The notes under the pieces were generated by a model. It was not told where the DNA came from. It saw only the letters and a list, made by a program, of their open reading frames with translations, and made no database searches. Shown here piece after piece: positions 1 through 9,912 of a stretch of 64,000 bases of DNA. A program made the position numbers and the translations under genes. Each line of letters starts with the position of its first letter. Position 1 is the stretch's first letter. The DNA lies in contig NZ_JNFG01000003.1 of assembly GCF_000729995.1 (NCBI RefSeq), positions 186,001 to 250,000 on the forward strand, in the 5' to 3' direction. The stretch comes from Caballeronia sordidicola. Lineage in GTDB: Bacteria; Pseudomonadota; Gammaproteobacteria; Burkholderiales; Burkholderiaceae.

Positions 1-876
1 ATCGTGAGCCCGGACGGTGGTCCCGTGGCAGCAAGCAATGGCCTCTCCGTCGATACCGGACCAGTCGAGTGCGTGGGGCAACCGGACATTGTGTTCGTGG
101 TCGGCGGCATCGACGTCCAACGCGAAACCACGCCCGCACATCTGGCCGCGCTGCGCCGTTTTGCCCGGCTCGGCAGTGTGCTCGGCAGTCTCTGCACCGG
201 CACCTATGCCCTTGCGCGCGCCGGTTTGCTCGCGGGTTATGCGTGCGCGATTCATTGGGAAAACATGTCGGCGTTGAAAGAGGAATTCCCGGAAACACGC
301 TTTCTCAAAGAGCTATTCGTGATCGACCGGGACCGCGTGACGTGCACGGGCGGCGTCGCGCCGCTCGACATGATGTTGAACCTGATCGCCACGCGCGTGG
401 GATCGGCGAAGGTCACGCAGATTGCGGAACAGTTCATCGTGGAGCACGTTCGCGATACCAGCGCTCAGCAACGCATGCCGCTGGTCGCGCGGCTGGGCTC
501 GGCGAACAAGTCGCTGTTCGAAGTGATTTCGCTGATGGAGAACAACATCGAGGAGCCGTTGTCGCGCGAAGAGCTCGCACGGCTGGCGGGGATGTCGCAG
601 CGGCAATTGCAGCGGCTGTTCCGCGAGCACCTTGGCATGACGCCGACGCATTACTATCTGACGCTGCGGCTGCGCCGCGCCCGTGAGTTGCTGCTGCAGA
701 CCGACATGTCGATCATGCATATCACGATGGCTTGCGGCTTTCAATCGGCCTGCCATTTCAGCAAGAGCTACCGTGATTCATTCGGCACGGCGCCCACGCG
801 GGAACGCCGGCGCCAGTTGCCACCGCTCGCAGTCGTTGCCACTCCTTCGTTGGCAATTGCTCAAAACGCCGCTTAA
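1..876 (+). CDS. GlxA-family (DJ-1/PfpI + AraC HTH) transcriptional regulator, 5' end cut off
   Basis: The reading frame is open from base 1 and the first codons read I-V-S-P-D-G-G-P-V, the middle of a GlxA-type N-terminal domain, so about 40 residues and the start lie upstream of the window. A GATase-like domain carries the nucleophile-elbow Cys in SLCTGTYALARAG and the motif VTCTGGVAPLDMMLNL. The last ~100 residues form an AraC-type double HTH (LARLAGMSQRQLQRLFREH and ITMACGFQSACHFSKSYRDSFG). Members of this subfamily control choline, betaine, carnitine and arginine catabolism; the relevant ones (GbdR, CdhR, SouR) bind ligand through the N-terminal domain. It converges with the formaldehyde dehydrogenase gene, 40 bp between stop codons. 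A role in betaine, dimethylglycine or sarcosine control is inferred from location only. Confidence 0.9.
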   Translation: MVSPDGGPVAASNGLSVDTGPVECVGQPDIVFVVGGIDVQRETTPAHLAALRRFARLGSVLGSLCTGTYALARAGLLAGYACAIHWENMSALKEEFPETRFLKELFVIDRDRVTCTGGVAPLDMMLNLIATRVGSAKVTQIAEQFIVEHVRDTSAQQRMPLVARLGSANKSLFEVISLMENNIEEPLSREELARLAGMSQRQLQRLFREHLGMTPTHYYLTLRLRRARELLLQTDMSIMHITMACGFQSACHFSKSYRDSFGTAPTRERRRQLPPLAVVATPSLAIAQNAA

Positions 877-916
877 GCTTCAACTCCAGCTAGAGCGGCG
901 CCTTGAGCATGGACAC

Positions 917-2116
917 TTAAGCCGCCTTCAACATCCCGTGCGGGTCGATCACGAACTTGCGCGGCGCACCGCCATCGAATTGCCGATACCCATCCGGCGC
1001 CTGATCGAGCGTCACCACTGAGACGTTAACAATATCCGCAATCGGCAGGCGATCCCACAAGATGGCTTGCATCAGGTTCTGGTTGTACTTCACGACCGGC
1101 GTCTGCCCGGTGAAGAACGAATGCGACTTCGCCCAGCCCAGGCCGAAGCGAATGCTCAGTGCACCCTTCTTCGCGGCTGCGTCGGCGGCGCCTGGATCGT
1201 CGGTGACATAGAGGCCCGGAATCCCGATTGCGCCCGCTACCCGCGTGATTTCCATCAGCGAATTCAGCACCGTGGCAGGCGCTTCCTGATGGCTTCCACT
1301 GCTGCCGTGACCATGCGCTTCGAAGCCGACGCAATCGACTGCGCAATCCACTTCCGGTGTGCCGAGAATGGCCGCAATCTGCTCACTGAGCGTTGCGTCC
1401 TTCGATAAATCCACAGTCTCGAAGCCGACCTTGCGCGCGTGCGCGAGTCGCTCTTCGTTCATGTCGCCGACAATCGTGCAAGCCGCGCCCAGCAAACGAG
1501 CGGACGCCGCCGCGGCCATTCCGACCGGACCCGCGCCCGCTATGTACACGGTCGAACCCGGCTTCACACCCGCCATCACGGCGCCGTGATAGCCCGTAGG
1601 CAGGATGTCGGAGAGGCACGTGAGATCGCGGATCTTCGACATCGCCTGGTCGCGGTCGGGAAACTTCAGGAGATTGAAGTCGGCGTACGGGACCATCACG
1701 TATTCCGCCTGGCCGCCAATCCAGCCGCCCATATCCACGTAACCATAGGCACCGCCCGGTCGCGACGGATTGACGTTCAGGCACACGCCCGTGTTCTGCG
1801 ACTTGCAAGTCGGACAACGGCCGCATGCCACGTTGAACGGCACGGAAACCAGATCGCCAATTTGAAGCGTCTCCACGTCGCGCCCAATCTCAATCACCTC
1901 GCCAGTGATCTCGTGTCCGAGCACCAGGCCGACCTGGGCGGTCGTGCGACCGCGCACCATATGCTGGTCTGACCCGCAAATATTGGTCGTGACGACCTTG
2001 AGAATTACACCGTGGCCGATCTGCCGGCCGCGTGGATCAACCATCTTCGGATAGTCGATGGTTTGCACTTCAACCTTGCCCTGCCCCAAGTACACAACGC
2101 CGCGATTACTGCTCAT
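917..2116 (-). CDS. fdhA: Glutathione-independent formaldehyde dehydrogenase
   Basis: This 399-residue zinc-dependent medium-chain dehydrogenase oxidises formaldehyde with NAD without a glutathione cofactor. The N-terminus (SSNRGVVYLGQGKVEVQTI) and CGSDQHMVRG are typical of the Pseudomonas putida type enzyme. A catalytic-zinc Cys and GHE motif (LGHEITGEV) and a structural-zinc Cys cluster (ACGRCPTCKSQNTGVCL) are visible, followed by a Rossmann motif (AGAGPVGMAAAA). The start at 2116 is chosen because AAGGAGA precedes it; the open frame reaches 2200 but those residues are not family-like. It is divergent from betI. Choline breakdown releases formaldehyde at the demethylation steps, so this gene is the likely detoxifier for the pathway encoded around it. 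Confidence 0.93.
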   Translation of the reverse strand: MSSNRGVVYLGQGKVEVQTIDYPKMVDPRGRQIGHGVILKVVTTNICGSDQHMVRGRTTAQVGLVLGHEITGEVIEIGRDVETLQIGDLVSVPFNVACGRCPTCKSQNTGVCLNVNPSRPGGAYGYVDMGGWIGGQAEYVMVPYADFNLLKFPDRDQAMSKIRDLTCLSDILPTGYHGAVMAGVKPGSTVYIAGAGPVGMAAAASARLLGAACTIVGDMNEERLAHARKVGFETVDLSKDATLSEQIAAILGTPEVDCAVDCVGFEAHGHGSSGSHQEAPATVLNSLMEITRVAGAIGIPGLYVTDDPGAADAAAKKGALSIRFGLGWAKSHSFFTGQTPVVKYNQNLMQAILWDRLPIADIVNVSVVTLDQAPDGYRQFDGGAPRKFVIDPHGMLKAA

Positions 2117-2248
2117 TGCCTGTCTCCTTGTCTCGTGGACGATCCGCACGGCGATCAGCGCCATGCACCGCCTAACGAGCGTAGTCCTGTGGCGCACCAC
2201 CGACGCGCATCGAACGCGACATGGGTTTGGCAGAATCCGACATCGCGG

Positions 2249-2278
2249 TTTTATATTGATTGACCAATCAATATAAAA
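2249..2278. promoter_or_regulatory. Perfect 30-bp palindrome, probable BetI operator
   Basis: Arms TTTTATATTGATTG (2249-2262) and CAATCAATATAAAA (2265-2278) are exact reverse complements around a 2-bp spacer. The site lies 57 bp before the betI start and 132 bp before the fdhA start, in the divergent intergenic region. TetR-family BetI is known to autoregulate and repress bet genes from a dyad with TTGATTG-like arms, so this is the obvious operator. Whether it also controls fdhA is inference. Confidence 0.85.
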
Positions 2279-2335
2279 TACCTAGCATTCAATCCTGGTT
2301 TTCTCAACGCCACGTATATAAACCCCGTAAAACCC

Positions 2336-2935
2336 ATGCCCAAGCTCGGAATGCGCGAAATCCGCCGGGCGCAGTTGATCGACGCCACGCTGCTGACCAT
2401 CGACCATGCCGGTCTTGCCGGCACGACGCTGGCGTCGGTCGCGCAGCGCGCGAGCATTTCCACGGGTATCGTCAGTCATTATTTCGGCGACAAGGACAGC
2501 CTGCTCGAAGCCACCATGCGCCATGTGCTTCGAGACCTGTGGAACGCGACATCGCGCAGGCGCCGGGTCGCGAAGGACGAACCCCGCGCGCGCTTGCGCG
2601 CGGTGGTGGCGGCGAACTTCGATGCCGCGCAAGTCAGCAATCCGGTGATGAAAACGTGGCTTGCGTTCTGGTCGGAGAGCATGCACAAACCGCAATTGCG
2701 GCGCCTGCAGAACGTCAATACGCGCCGCCTGTATTCCAATTTGTGCGCCGATTTTTCCAAGGCGCTGCCCCGTGCCGCTGCCCGACGCGCCGCAAGCGGA
2801 CTGGCCGCATTGATCGACGGCCTGTGGTTGCGCGGCGCGCTGTCGGGCGAGCCGTTCGACACGAAAGCGGCCATGCGCCTGGCCAATGATTACATCGACC
2901 TCGTGCTCGACACACGCGGCCGGACCCTCACTTAA
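2336..2935 (+). CDS. betI: Choline-responsive TetR-family repressor BetI
   Basis: A 199-residue TetR regulator, normal for BetI. The N-terminal segment [19 protein letters not shown] and the HTH ([20 protein letters not shown], about residues 30-50) match BetI closely, as does [16 protein letters not shown]. The C-terminal ligand domain includes [10 protein letters not shown] and [11 protein letters not shown]. In the family it represses bet genes until choline binds. It is the first gene of betI-betB-betA, 11 bp before betB, and its own promoter contains the palindrome at 2249-2278. Confidence 0.95.
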   Translation: MPKLGMREIRRAQLIDATLLTIDHAGLAGTTLASVAQRASISTGIVSHYFGDKDSLLEATMRHVLRDLWNATSRRRRVAKDEPRARLRAVVAANFDAAQVSNPVMKTWLAFWSESMHKPQLRRLQNVNTRRLYSNLCADFSKALPRAAARRAASGLAALIDGLWLRGALSGEPFDTKAAMRLANDYIDLVLDTRGRTLT

Positions 2936-2946
2936 AGGACTACGCC

Positions 2947-4416
2947 ATGCCCGTTTTCGAATTGCAGCGCTTGTACATCGGCGGCGCTTACGTCGACGCC
3001 ACCAGCGGCGAAACCTTTGACACGCTCGACCCGGCCACGGGTGAAACGCTGGCCAGCGTGCAACAAGCCAGCGCAGCGGATATCGATCGCGCCGTGCGCT
3101 CCGCTCGCGAAGGGCAGCGCGAATGGGCCGGCATGACCGCAATGCAACGCTCGCGCATCCTGCGTCGCGCGGTGGATATTCTGCGCGAACGCAACGACGA
3201 ACTCGCAGCGCTCGAAACCCGCGATACCGGCAAGCCGATTGCCGAAACGCGAGCCGTGGATATTGTCACCGGCGCCGATGTCATCGAATACTACGCCGGG
3301 CTTGCAACGGCCATAGAAGGCCAGCAGATACCGTTGCGGCCAAGCTCGTTCGTCTATACGCGGCGCGAACCGCTTGGCGTGTGCGCGGGCATTGGCGCGT
3401 GGAATTATCCGATCCAGATCGCCTGCTGGAAGTCCGCGCCTGCGCTCGCCGCCGGCAACGCGATGATCTTCAAGCCCAGCGAAATCACGCCGCTCAGCAC
3501 GTTGAAGCTCGCTGAGATCTATTCCGAAGCCGGCGTCCCCGCGGGCGTGTTCAACGTCGTGCAGGGTGATGGTCGTGTCGGCGCGTTGCTTGCCGCGCAC
3601 CCGGACATCGCGAAGATCTCGTTTACGGGCGGTGTCGAGACGGGCAAGAAAGTAATGTCGATGGCCGGCGGTTCATCGCTGAAAGAAGTGACGATGGAAC
3701 TGGGCGGCAAATCCCCGCTCGTCATTTTCGAGGACGCCAATCTCGAACGCGCCGCCGACATCGCGATGAGCGCCAACTTCTTCAGTTCCGGCCAGGTCTG
3801 CACGAACGGCACGCGTGTGTTCGTCCAGCGACCGGTGTACGAGCGCTTCGAAGCGCTCGTGCTGGAGCGTGTAAAGCGCATTCGCGTGGGCTCGCCAACG
3901 GACGCCAACACCAACTTCGGCCCGCTCGTCAGCGCAGCACAATTGCATAAGGTCCTGGGCTTTATTGAAAGCGGTAAGCAAGAAGGTGCGCGACTGATCG
4001 CCGGTGGATCGCGGATCACGCATGATGCATTCGCTCAAGGGCAATACGTCGAGCCGACCGTCTTCACTGATTGCCGCGACGATATGCGGATCGTGCGCGA
4101 AGAGATTTTCGGCCCTGTCATGAGCATCCTCGTGTTTGATGACGAAACCGAAGTAATTGAACGTTCCAACGCCACCGAATACGGCCTCGCCGCAGGCGTG
4201 GTCACGGAGAATCTGTCCCGTGCGCATCGCGTGATTCACGCCCTGCAAGCCGGCATCTGCTGGATCAATACGTGGGGCGAATCGCCCGCTGAAATGCCCG
4301 TGGGTGGATACAAGCAGTCGGGCGTCGGCCGCGAAAACGGCATTACCACGCTTGAGCACTACACGAGCATCAAGTCCGTGCAGGTCGAGCTGGGTCCCTA
4401 CCAACCCGTATTCTAA
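2947..4416 (+). CDS. betB: Betaine aldehyde dehydrogenase
   Basis: A 489-residue NAD(P)-dependent aldehyde dehydrogenase that converts betaine aldehyde to glycine betaine in the cytoplasm. Visible signatures are [20 protein letters not shown] (about 148-167), the cofactor motif [11 protein letters not shown] (225-235), general base Glu251 in ELGGKSPL and nucleophile Cys285 in GQVCTNGTR. Length is normal. A good ribosome site (AAAGGA) sits in the 11-bp gap after betI, and the next gene betA follows after another 11 bp, so the three form one operon. Confidence 0.96.
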   Translation: MPVFELQRLYIGGAYVDATSGETFDTLDPATGETLASVQQASAADIDRAVRSAREGQREWAGMTAMQRSRILRRAVDILRERNDELAALETRDTGKPIAETRAVDIVTGADVIEYYAGLATAIEGQQIPLRPSSFVYTRREPLGVCAGIGAWNYPIQIACWKSAPALAAGNAMIFKPSEITPLSTLKLAEIYSEAGVPAGVFNVVQGDGRVGALLAAHPDIAKISFTGGVETGKKVMSMAGGSSLKEVTMELGGKSPLVIFEDANLERAADIAMSANFFSSGQVCTNGTRVFVQRPVYERFEALVLERVKRIRVGSPTDANTNFGPLVSAAQLHKVLGFIESGKQEGARLIAGGSRITHDAFAQGQYVEPTVFTDCRDDMRIVREEIFGPVMSILVFDDETEVIERSNATEYGLAAGVVTENLSRAHRVIHALQAGICWINTWGESPAEMPVGGYKQSGVGRENGITTLEHYTSIKSVQVELGPYQPVF

Positions 4417-4427
4417 GGAGCGACGCG

Positions 4428-6116
4428 ATGAGCGCGAACGAGTTCGACTACATCGTCGTGGGCGCAGGTTCGGCAGGCAACGTGCTCGCCTCCCGTCTCA
4501 CCGAAGACCCTGACGTGACCGTGCTGCTGCTTGAAGCGGGCGGTCCGGACTATCGCTTCGACTTCCGCACGCAGATGCCCGCCGCGCTGGCGTTCCCGCT
4601 GCAAGGACGGCGCTATAACTGGGCCTACGAAACGGATCCCGAACCGCACATGAATAACCGTCGCATGGAATGCGGACGCGGCAAGGGACTGGGCGGGTCG
4701 TCGCTGATCAACGGCATGTGCTACATCCGCGGCAATGCGCTGGACTACGACGGCTGGGCTGAGCGGAAAGGCCTTGAAAACTGGACCTATTCCGATTGCC
4801 TGCCGTATTTTCGCAAAGCGGAAACCCGCGATGCAGGGCCGAACCCTTATCACGGCGGCGATGGTCCGGTACACGTGACGACCTCGAAACCCGGCAACAA
4901 TCCATTGTTCGCCGCGATGGTCGAAGCGGGCGTGCAGGCGGGCTATCCCCGCACCGATGATCTCAACGGTTACAGCCAGGAAGGTTTCGGCCCAATGGAC
5001 CGGACTGTGACGCCGAAGGGCCGTCGCTCGAGTACCGCACGCGGATATCTCGACCGGGCGAAGGGCCGGCCGAATCTCACGATCGTCACACATGCCGTCA
5101 CGGATCAGGTCTTGTTTGCCGGGAAAAAAGCGATCGGCGTGGCGTATTTGCATGGCGGCGAACGTGTCACCGCGCATGTGTGCCGCGAGGTACTGGTATG
5201 CAGCGGCGCGATTGCATCGCCGCAATTACTGCAGCGTTCGGGCGTGGGCCGGTCGACGTGGCTGCGGGAACTTGACGTGCCTTTAGTGCATGACCTGCCC
5301 GGCGTGGGTGAGAATCTCCAGGACCATCTGGAGATGTACATGCAATACGAGTGCCTTGAGCCCGTGTCGCTTTATCCTGCGCTGCAGTGGTGGAACCAGC
5401 CGCAGATCGGGCTCGAATGGATGTTGAACGGCACGGGCATTGGTGCGAGCAATCAGTTCGAGGCGGGCGGTTTTATCCGTACGCGCGACGACGACCTTTG
5501 GCCCAACATCCAATACCATTTCCTTCCGGTTGCGATCAATTACAACGGCTCGAACCCGATCAAGATGCACGGCTTCCAGGCGCACGTGGGTTCCATGCGA
5601 TCGCCAAGCCGCGGCCGCATCAAGCTGAAGTCACGCGATCCGAACGCCCACCCGAGCATCCTGTTCAACTACATGTCGGACCCGCTAGACTGGCGTGAAT
5701 TCCGTGACGCGATCCGCATTACGCGCGAGATCATGCATCAGCCGGCGCTTAAGAAATATCGGGGACGTGAACTGCATCCGGGCGCCGACCTCACGACCGA
5801 CGATCAACTCGATGCGTTCGTGAGGCAACGTGCGGAGACAGCTTTTCATCCTTCATGCTCGTGCAAGATGGGTTATGACGACATGGCCGTGGTTGATAGC
5901 GAAGGCCGAGTGCACGGGCTCGAGTCGCTGCGCGTGGTGGATGCGTCGATCATGCCGCTAATCGTGACCGGCAACCTCAATGCGCCGACCATCATGCTGG
6001 CCGAAAAAATCGCGGACAAGATACGGGGACGTGAGCCGCTCGCTCGTGTTGATACGCCGTATTTCGTCGCGCATGGAGCCAGGGCGCGTCACGCGGAGAC
6101 AATCGCCGCGATCTGA
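4428..6116 (+). CDS. betA: Choline dehydrogenase (GMC flavoprotein)
   Basis: A 562-residue FAD-dependent GMC oxidoreductase that oxidises choline to betaine aldehyde and can carry out the second oxidation, passing electrons to the respiratory chain. The FAD-binding motif [16 protein letters not shown] starts at about residue 10, followed by LLLEAGGPD and the GMC signature [15 protein letters not shown] (about 84-98). The C-terminal part has [10 protein letters not shown] and the end motif [25 protein letters not shown] precedes the start. It is the last gene of the operon; a terminator-like hairpin with a T-run follows at 6153-6187. Confidence 0.96.
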   Translation: MSANEFDYIVVGAGSAGNVLASRLTEDPDVTVLLLEAGGPDYRFDFRTQMPAALAFPLQGRRYNWAYETDPEPHMNNRRMECGRGKGLGGSSLINGMCYIRGNALDYDGWAERKGLENWTYSDCLPYFRKAETRDAGPNPYHGGDGPVHVTTSKPGNNPLFAAMVEAGVQAGYPRTDDLNGYSQEGFGPMDRTVTPKGRRSSTARGYLDRAKGRPNLTIVTHAVTDQVLFAGKKAIGVAYLHGGERVTAHVCREVLVCSGAIASPQLLQRSGVGRSTWLRELDVPLVHDLPGVGENLQDHLEMYMQYECLEPVSLYPALQWWNQPQIGLEWMLNGTGIGASNQFEAGGFIRTRDDDLWPNIQYHFLPVAINYNGSNPIKMHGFQAHVGSMRSPSRGRIKLKSRDPNAHPSILFNYMSDPLDWREFRDAIRITREIMHQPALKKYRGRELHPGADLTTDDQLDAFVRQRAETAFHPSCSCKMGYDDMAVVDSEGRVHGLESLRVVDASIMPLIVTGNLNAPTIMLAEKIADKIRGREPLARVDTPYFVAHGARARHAETIAAI

Positions 6117-6152
6117 TTAGCAGCGCTTATTGCAATTCAGTTTGAATCCTGG

Positions 6153-6187
6153 GGCATCCCGGCTTAGCGGCCGCGATGCCTTTTTTT
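6153..6187 (+). terminator. Rho-independent terminator after betA
   Basis: GGCATC (6153-6158) pairs with GATGCC (6175-6180), with additional imperfect GC pairing inside, followed directly by seven T residues (6181-6187). It lies 36 bp after the betA stop. The inner stem is bulged, so strength is uncertain. Confidence 0.7.
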
Positions 6188-6564
6188 GTTTTGCGTCATT
6201 CATTGACTGTCCGTTGCAATTTATAACGCCATTCGTCTTGCGAGCGACTATTAGGATTATGGCGATTTTAATTTTATAAGTCTTCAGCCAACTCTATATT
6301 TTATCGAGCACGCATCTCGAGGTATCTTGCCGAGTTAAATTTTGCACGTCATAACCGCGATGTTTTAAGAGTGCATGTTATTCATTTAAGACTCATCCGA
6401 TCAGCATGCAGCCGCCGCGCAGGGACAATAGCATCGCTCGACAGCACGGCGAAGCTGCTCCATTGGTATCGGCCAACCGGGCCCGATTAGTTAGATTGGG
6501 CTTTCGCCGACTTACACGCGCTCACTGACTGCATTCGTATCGCGCTCATTTTTTGCCCGATTAA

Positions 6565-6580
6565 CTGAATTTCAATTCAG
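6565..6580. promoter_or_regulatory. 16-bp palindrome upstream of the exopolysaccharide operon
   Basis: CTGAATT (6565-6571) and AATTCAG (6574-6580) are exact inverted arms with a 2-bp spacer. It is a candidate regulator site in the AT-rich leader; the cognate protein is unknown. Confidence 0.4.
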
Positions 6581-6794
6581 ATCAATTTGACATCCATAAG
6601 CCTATTCCGAAAGTAATCGAAAACCCGTTAATTCAATTATTCACTCAACTTAAATTGATCACAATGACTTTCAAAAATACAGGGCGAAACCGCAGGCGCG
6701 AAAGGCTTTGCGCCAGCCTGGCTCTGGTGACGAGGTCGATCGTGTTCTCCTTCGACGAAATTGGCATGCGCCGCCGGTTCGATTGGAATCGATC

Positions 6795-8186
6795 ATGCTG
6801 ACCCTGGGCGGACTGATCGCCCGTCTGCTGGATGTCGCGCTGATCCTCGGTGGCGCCGCGCTCGGCTGGACTATCCGCAGCGGTAGCCTCACGCCGGCAG
6901 CATCGGCAACCGCAGTCGCGGCGTCGACTACTGCGTTTTCAGCGGCGATCTCGCTCGCGTTGTTAGCTGCTGTCGGCGTATATCAGTCACGGCCTGCGCG
7001 ATCGCTTTCCTCGTTTGCCGGACAGATCCTGTTCGCTTGGCTCGCCACCCAGATCTGCACGGTGCTCGTGATGTTCTCGATCCACCGCGTCGATCTCGTA
7101 TCGCGTCTCTGGTTCGGATACTGGACCGTTGCCACCGCTGTTGCGTTGATAACGTCACGGCTGATTGCGCACATCGTTCTGAGTCGGACCCGCCATGCCC
7201 GTTTGAATCTGCGCCGCGTTGCGATTGCCGGAACTCGCGAGCAATGCGATGCCTTGATGCGCAAGATGCAAGCAGCACCTGATTCGGCCTTTCGCCCAGT
7301 CATGACGCTCGATCTTCACGCAACATGTGGAATGTCGGATGCAGCTGTTCCACGTTATGCCTCAACGCAAGCGTTCGTACAGCGTGTCCGCTCGGAAAAC
7401 GTTCGTGAACTCTGGCTCGCGCTGGCGTTATCGGAAGAGCCGCGAATTGCTGCGCTGGTGGATGAGTTCAGGAACGACCTCATCAACATCCGCTTCTTCC
7501 CCGACGTACGCAGCCTCGCCCTGTTCGACGGCGGAGTTATCGATCTGCTCGGTGTGCCCGCGATCAACCTGGTTGCATCGCCGCTGTCGCCGCTGGCGCT
7601 CGCCAAGAAGGACATCTTCGACCGCGCATTCGCTGCACTTGCCCTCCTCGCGGTGGCGCCGCTGATGCTCGTGATTGCCCTCGCGGTGAAGCTCTCCTCG
7701 CGCGGACCGGTGTTATTCACCCAACGCCGCAAAGGCGCCGACGGTGATGTCTTCCGGATCTTCAAGTTCCGTTCGATGACCGTACACGCTTTGGAGACCG
7801 GGGTGCTCAAGCAAGCAATCCGCAACGATCCCCGCGTGACTCGGGTCGGGGCTTTTCTCCGTCGGACCAGCCTCGATGAGCTGCCGCAATTCTTCAACGT
7901 GCTGATCGGCGATATGTCGGTGGTCGGTCCAAGACCTCATGCGATCGAACATGACGCGCTGTATCAAACGGTCGTCGATGACTACATCCATCGCTATCGC
8001 ATCAAGCCCGGGATTACCGGCTGGGCGCAAGTCAACGGCTTCCGCGGTGAAACCGACGGCATCGAAAAAATGCAGGGCCGCGTGGACCACGATCTGTACT
8101 ACCTGCGCAACTGGTCGTTCGCGCTCGACATGCGCATCGTGATCGCGACTGTCATGAAAGGGCTGAAGCACAGCAATGCTTACTGA
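6795..8186 (+). CDS. Undecaprenyl-phosphate glucose-1-phosphate transferase (initiating EPS enzyme)
   Basis: A polyisoprenyl-phosphate hexose-1-phosphate transferase (WcaJ/BceB type) that loads the first sugar, probably glucose, on undecaprenyl phosphate at the inner membrane. Four to five hydrophobic segments fill the first ~150 residues, and a further segment (DRAFAALALLAVAPLMLVIA) leads into the catalytic domain. That domain shows FTQRRKGADG, FKFRSM, RRTSLDELPQFFNVLIGDMS, VVGPRPHA and IKPGITGWAQVNGFRGETD. The start is uncertain. ATG 6795 gives 463 residues and begins right before the first membrane segment, as in cepacian-type relatives. The frame stays open upstream to 6654 with a possible TTG at 6708. 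First gene of the EPS operon. Confidence 0.92.
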   Translation: MLTLGGLIARLLDVALILGGAALGWTIRSGSLTPAASATAVAASTTAFSAAISLALLAAVGVYQSRPARSLSSFAGQILFAWLATQICTVLVMFSIHRVDLVSRLWFGYWTVATAVALITSRLIAHIVLSRTRHARLNLRRVAIAGTREQCDALMRKMQAAPDSAFRPVMTLDLHATCGMSDAAVPRYASTQAFVQRVRSENVRELWLALALSEEPRIAALVDEFRNDLINIRFFPDVRSLALFDGGVIDLLGVPAINLVASPLSPLALAKKDIFDRAFAALALLAVAPLMLVIALAVKLSSRGPVLFTQRRKGADGDVFRIFKFRSMTVHALETGVLKQAIRNDPRVTRVGAFLRRTSLDELPQFFNVLIGDMSVVGPRPHAIEHDALYQTVVDDYIHRYRIKPGITGWAQVNGFRGETDGIEKMQGRVDHDLYYLRNWSFALDMRIVIATVMKGLKHSNAY

Positions 8187-8274
8187 CGGCCGCCAAGAAA
8201 TTCGTATTCAAGCGCTGGCGCCTTCAACGAACAAGGATCGCGAGCCACACCTCAATCAATCAAGGAAGGCCCTA

Positions 8275-9423
8275 ATGAAATCATCAATTACCCAACCCCA
8301 CACGGGCTTGCGCCGTCTGCTTGCCGCGGGCGTTACCGGCACCGTGTTGTCCGGTTGCGCACTGGCGCCCGGTCTGAACATTCACGGGAACGATGTTGGA
8401 ACGGCCTTCCAGACCGGTGAGAAAACGGAGCAGCAAGAACCAGCCGTTCCAATCAGCGAAATCGACGTGACGTTGCTCAGGCAAATGCGCGAAGCCGCGC
8501 GGACCGTCTCATCGTCCTCCGCATCGCTGATCACCGCGCCAACGCCCTATGTGCTTGGCCCGGGCGACGTTCTGAATATCACCGTTTGGGATCATCCCGA
8601 GCTGGCTGCCGCGCAATCTGGACCATCGCAGACGGTCACACGTGCAGCGGATCCGGTCGCAGGTTTCGTCATCGACCAGCAGGGCAACGTGATGTTCCCG
8701 TATGCGGGACGAGTCCATGTGGCCGGAATGCGCGCCGAGGATGCTCAAGCCGTATTGGCGAAGGCGCTCACCAAATCGTTTTTCGAGCCGCAGGTGACGC
8801 TTCGCGTGGCTTCTTATCGCGCAGCACAAGTGTACGTGGACGGCGAAATTCATACGCCGGGAGCTCAGTCAATCAACGACATCCCGATGGGACTTTACGA
8901 AGCCATCAGCCGCGCAGGCGGTTTCAGCGCGACCGCCGATCAAAGCAGGATGGTGCTCGTGCGCGACGGCGTTTCGCATTCGATCAACCTGTCCCAGTTG
9001 CTCGAGCGCGGGCAGAACCCGTCGGACATCGTGCTCCGGAGCGGTGACGTCCTGCGCGTTCCGGCACGCGATGAAAGCGGGGTCTTCGTCATGGGTGAAG
9101 TGAACAAGCCGTCGACTGCGGTGCCCATGCGAAACGGCAAACTGACGCTTGCCGACGCGCTTGCGCAAGCGGGCAGCGTCACCGCGAACTCATCGGACCC
9201 GGGGCAGGTGTATGTGATCCGCGGCTCGATCAGTGACGAGCCGCTGGTCTTCCATCTCGATGCGAAATCACCCGTCTCGATGGTCCTCGCCAATCAGTTC
9301 GATCTGGAGCCACGCGATGTGGTCTACGTCGATAGCGGCAACCTCGTGCGTTTCAGCCGCATCCTCAGCCTGTTGATGCCCGCGGTCAACGCCGGCCTCA
9401 CGGCAGCAGTGGTAGCGAAATGA
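8275..9423 (+). CDS. Outer-membrane polysaccharide export lipoprotein (Wza/OPX family)
   Basis: A 382-residue export protein that forms the outer-membrane exit channel for the polymer. It has a lipoprotein signal peptide ending in a lipobox (VLSGC at about residues 20-24), the polysaccharide-export motif YVLGPGDVLNITVWDHPEL, two SLBB-type segments (VYVDGEIHTPGAQSI; VFVMGEVNKPSTAVPM) and a C-terminal helix (SLLMPAVNAGLTAAVVAK) of the kind that inserts in the outer membrane. ATG 8275 is chosen over the open frame from 8176 because AAGGAAGG precedes it and the signal peptide starts there. It lies 88 bp after the initiating transferase. Confidence 0.93.
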   Translation: MKSSITQPHTGLRRLLAAGVTGTVLSGCALAPGLNIHGNDVGTAFQTGEKTEQQEPAVPISEIDVTLLRQMREAARTVSSSSASLITAPTPYVLGPGDVLNITVWDHPELAAAQSGPSQTVTRAADPVAGFVIDQQGNVMFPYAGRVHVAGMRAEDAQAVLAKALTKSFFEPQVTLRVASYRAAQVYVDGEIHTPGAQSINDIPMGLYEAISRAGGFSATADQSRMVLVRDGVSHSINLSQLLERGQNPSDIVLRSGDVLRVPARDESGVFVMGEVNKPSTAVPMRNGKLTLADALAQAGSVTANSSDPGQVYVIRGSISDEPLVFHLDAKSPVSMVLANQFDLEPRDVVYVDSGNLVRFSRILSLLMPAVNAGLTAAVVAK

Positions 9424-9457
9424 TGGCCGCCGCGAATCTAACCAAAGCGTCGCTGGC

Positions 9458-9907
9458 ATGAAAACCATCCTCGTATTGTGCATCGGCAATATCTGTCGAA
9501 GCCCAATGGCCGAAGCACTGCTGTTGCGCGCGTTGCCCGGCATGACGGTTCGCTCCGCCGGCCTCGAAGCAATGATCGGCGAGCCCGCCGATCCCACCTC
9601 GATCGCATTGATGTCCGAAGCAGGACTGAATATCTCGGCGCACCGGGGCCAGCAAGTCAACTCGGCGCTGGTGACCCATGCGGACCTGATCCTGGTGATG
9701 GACCGGCAGCAGAAACAAGAGGTGTATCGGCGTTATCCAACGTCGGCGGGAAAGGTGTTTTGTCTCGGAGAGCACGAAGGGACCGACATCCCGGATCCGT
9801 ATCGCCAACCTCGCGCTTCCTTTGAACACGCGCTCCATTTGATCGAGCTGAGCGTCAACAGTTGGCTGCCCCCGATTCGGGCGCTACAAGAACCGAATAA
9901 AGAGTAA
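9458..9907 (+). CDS. Low-molecular-weight protein-tyrosine phosphatase (Wzb/BceD type)
   Basis: A 149-residue phosphatase with the C-X5-R loop CIGNICRS (Cys8, Arg14) at the N-terminus and the general-acid loop DIPDPYRQP, the hallmarks of the family. In EPS loci this enzyme removes phosphate from the C-terminal tyrosines of the autokinase, encoded next after 5 bp. That cycle controls polymer assembly and length. Confidence 0.95.
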   Translation: MKTILVLCIGNICRSPMAEALLLRALPGMTVRSAGLEAMIGEPADPTSIALMSEAGLNISAHRGQQVNSALVTHADLILVMDRQQKQEVYRRYPTSAGKVFCLGEHEGTDIPDPYRQPRASFEHALHLIELSVNSWLPPIRALQEPNKE

Positions 9908-9912
9908 TTCTG

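Larger units (their letters stand above)
6117..6794. other. AT-rich leader before the exopolysaccharide operon
   Basis: About 0.68 kb without a convincing gene and clearly richer in A and T than the flanking coding DNA, mainly at 6180-6660. It holds the betA terminator at its left end, a 16-bp palindrome at 6565-6580 (arms CTGAATT and AATTCAG), and an inverted pair GATCAATTT (6580-6588) / AAATTGATC (6652-6660). The frame of the next gene is open from 6654. No clear sigma-70 or sigma-54 promoter could be picked by eye. Confidence 0.55.

Noticed and set aside
6664..6800. ATG at 6664 as start of the initiating EPS transferase
   Set aside because: It is in another frame and meets a stop shortly after 6795; using it would require a frameshift for which there is no support.
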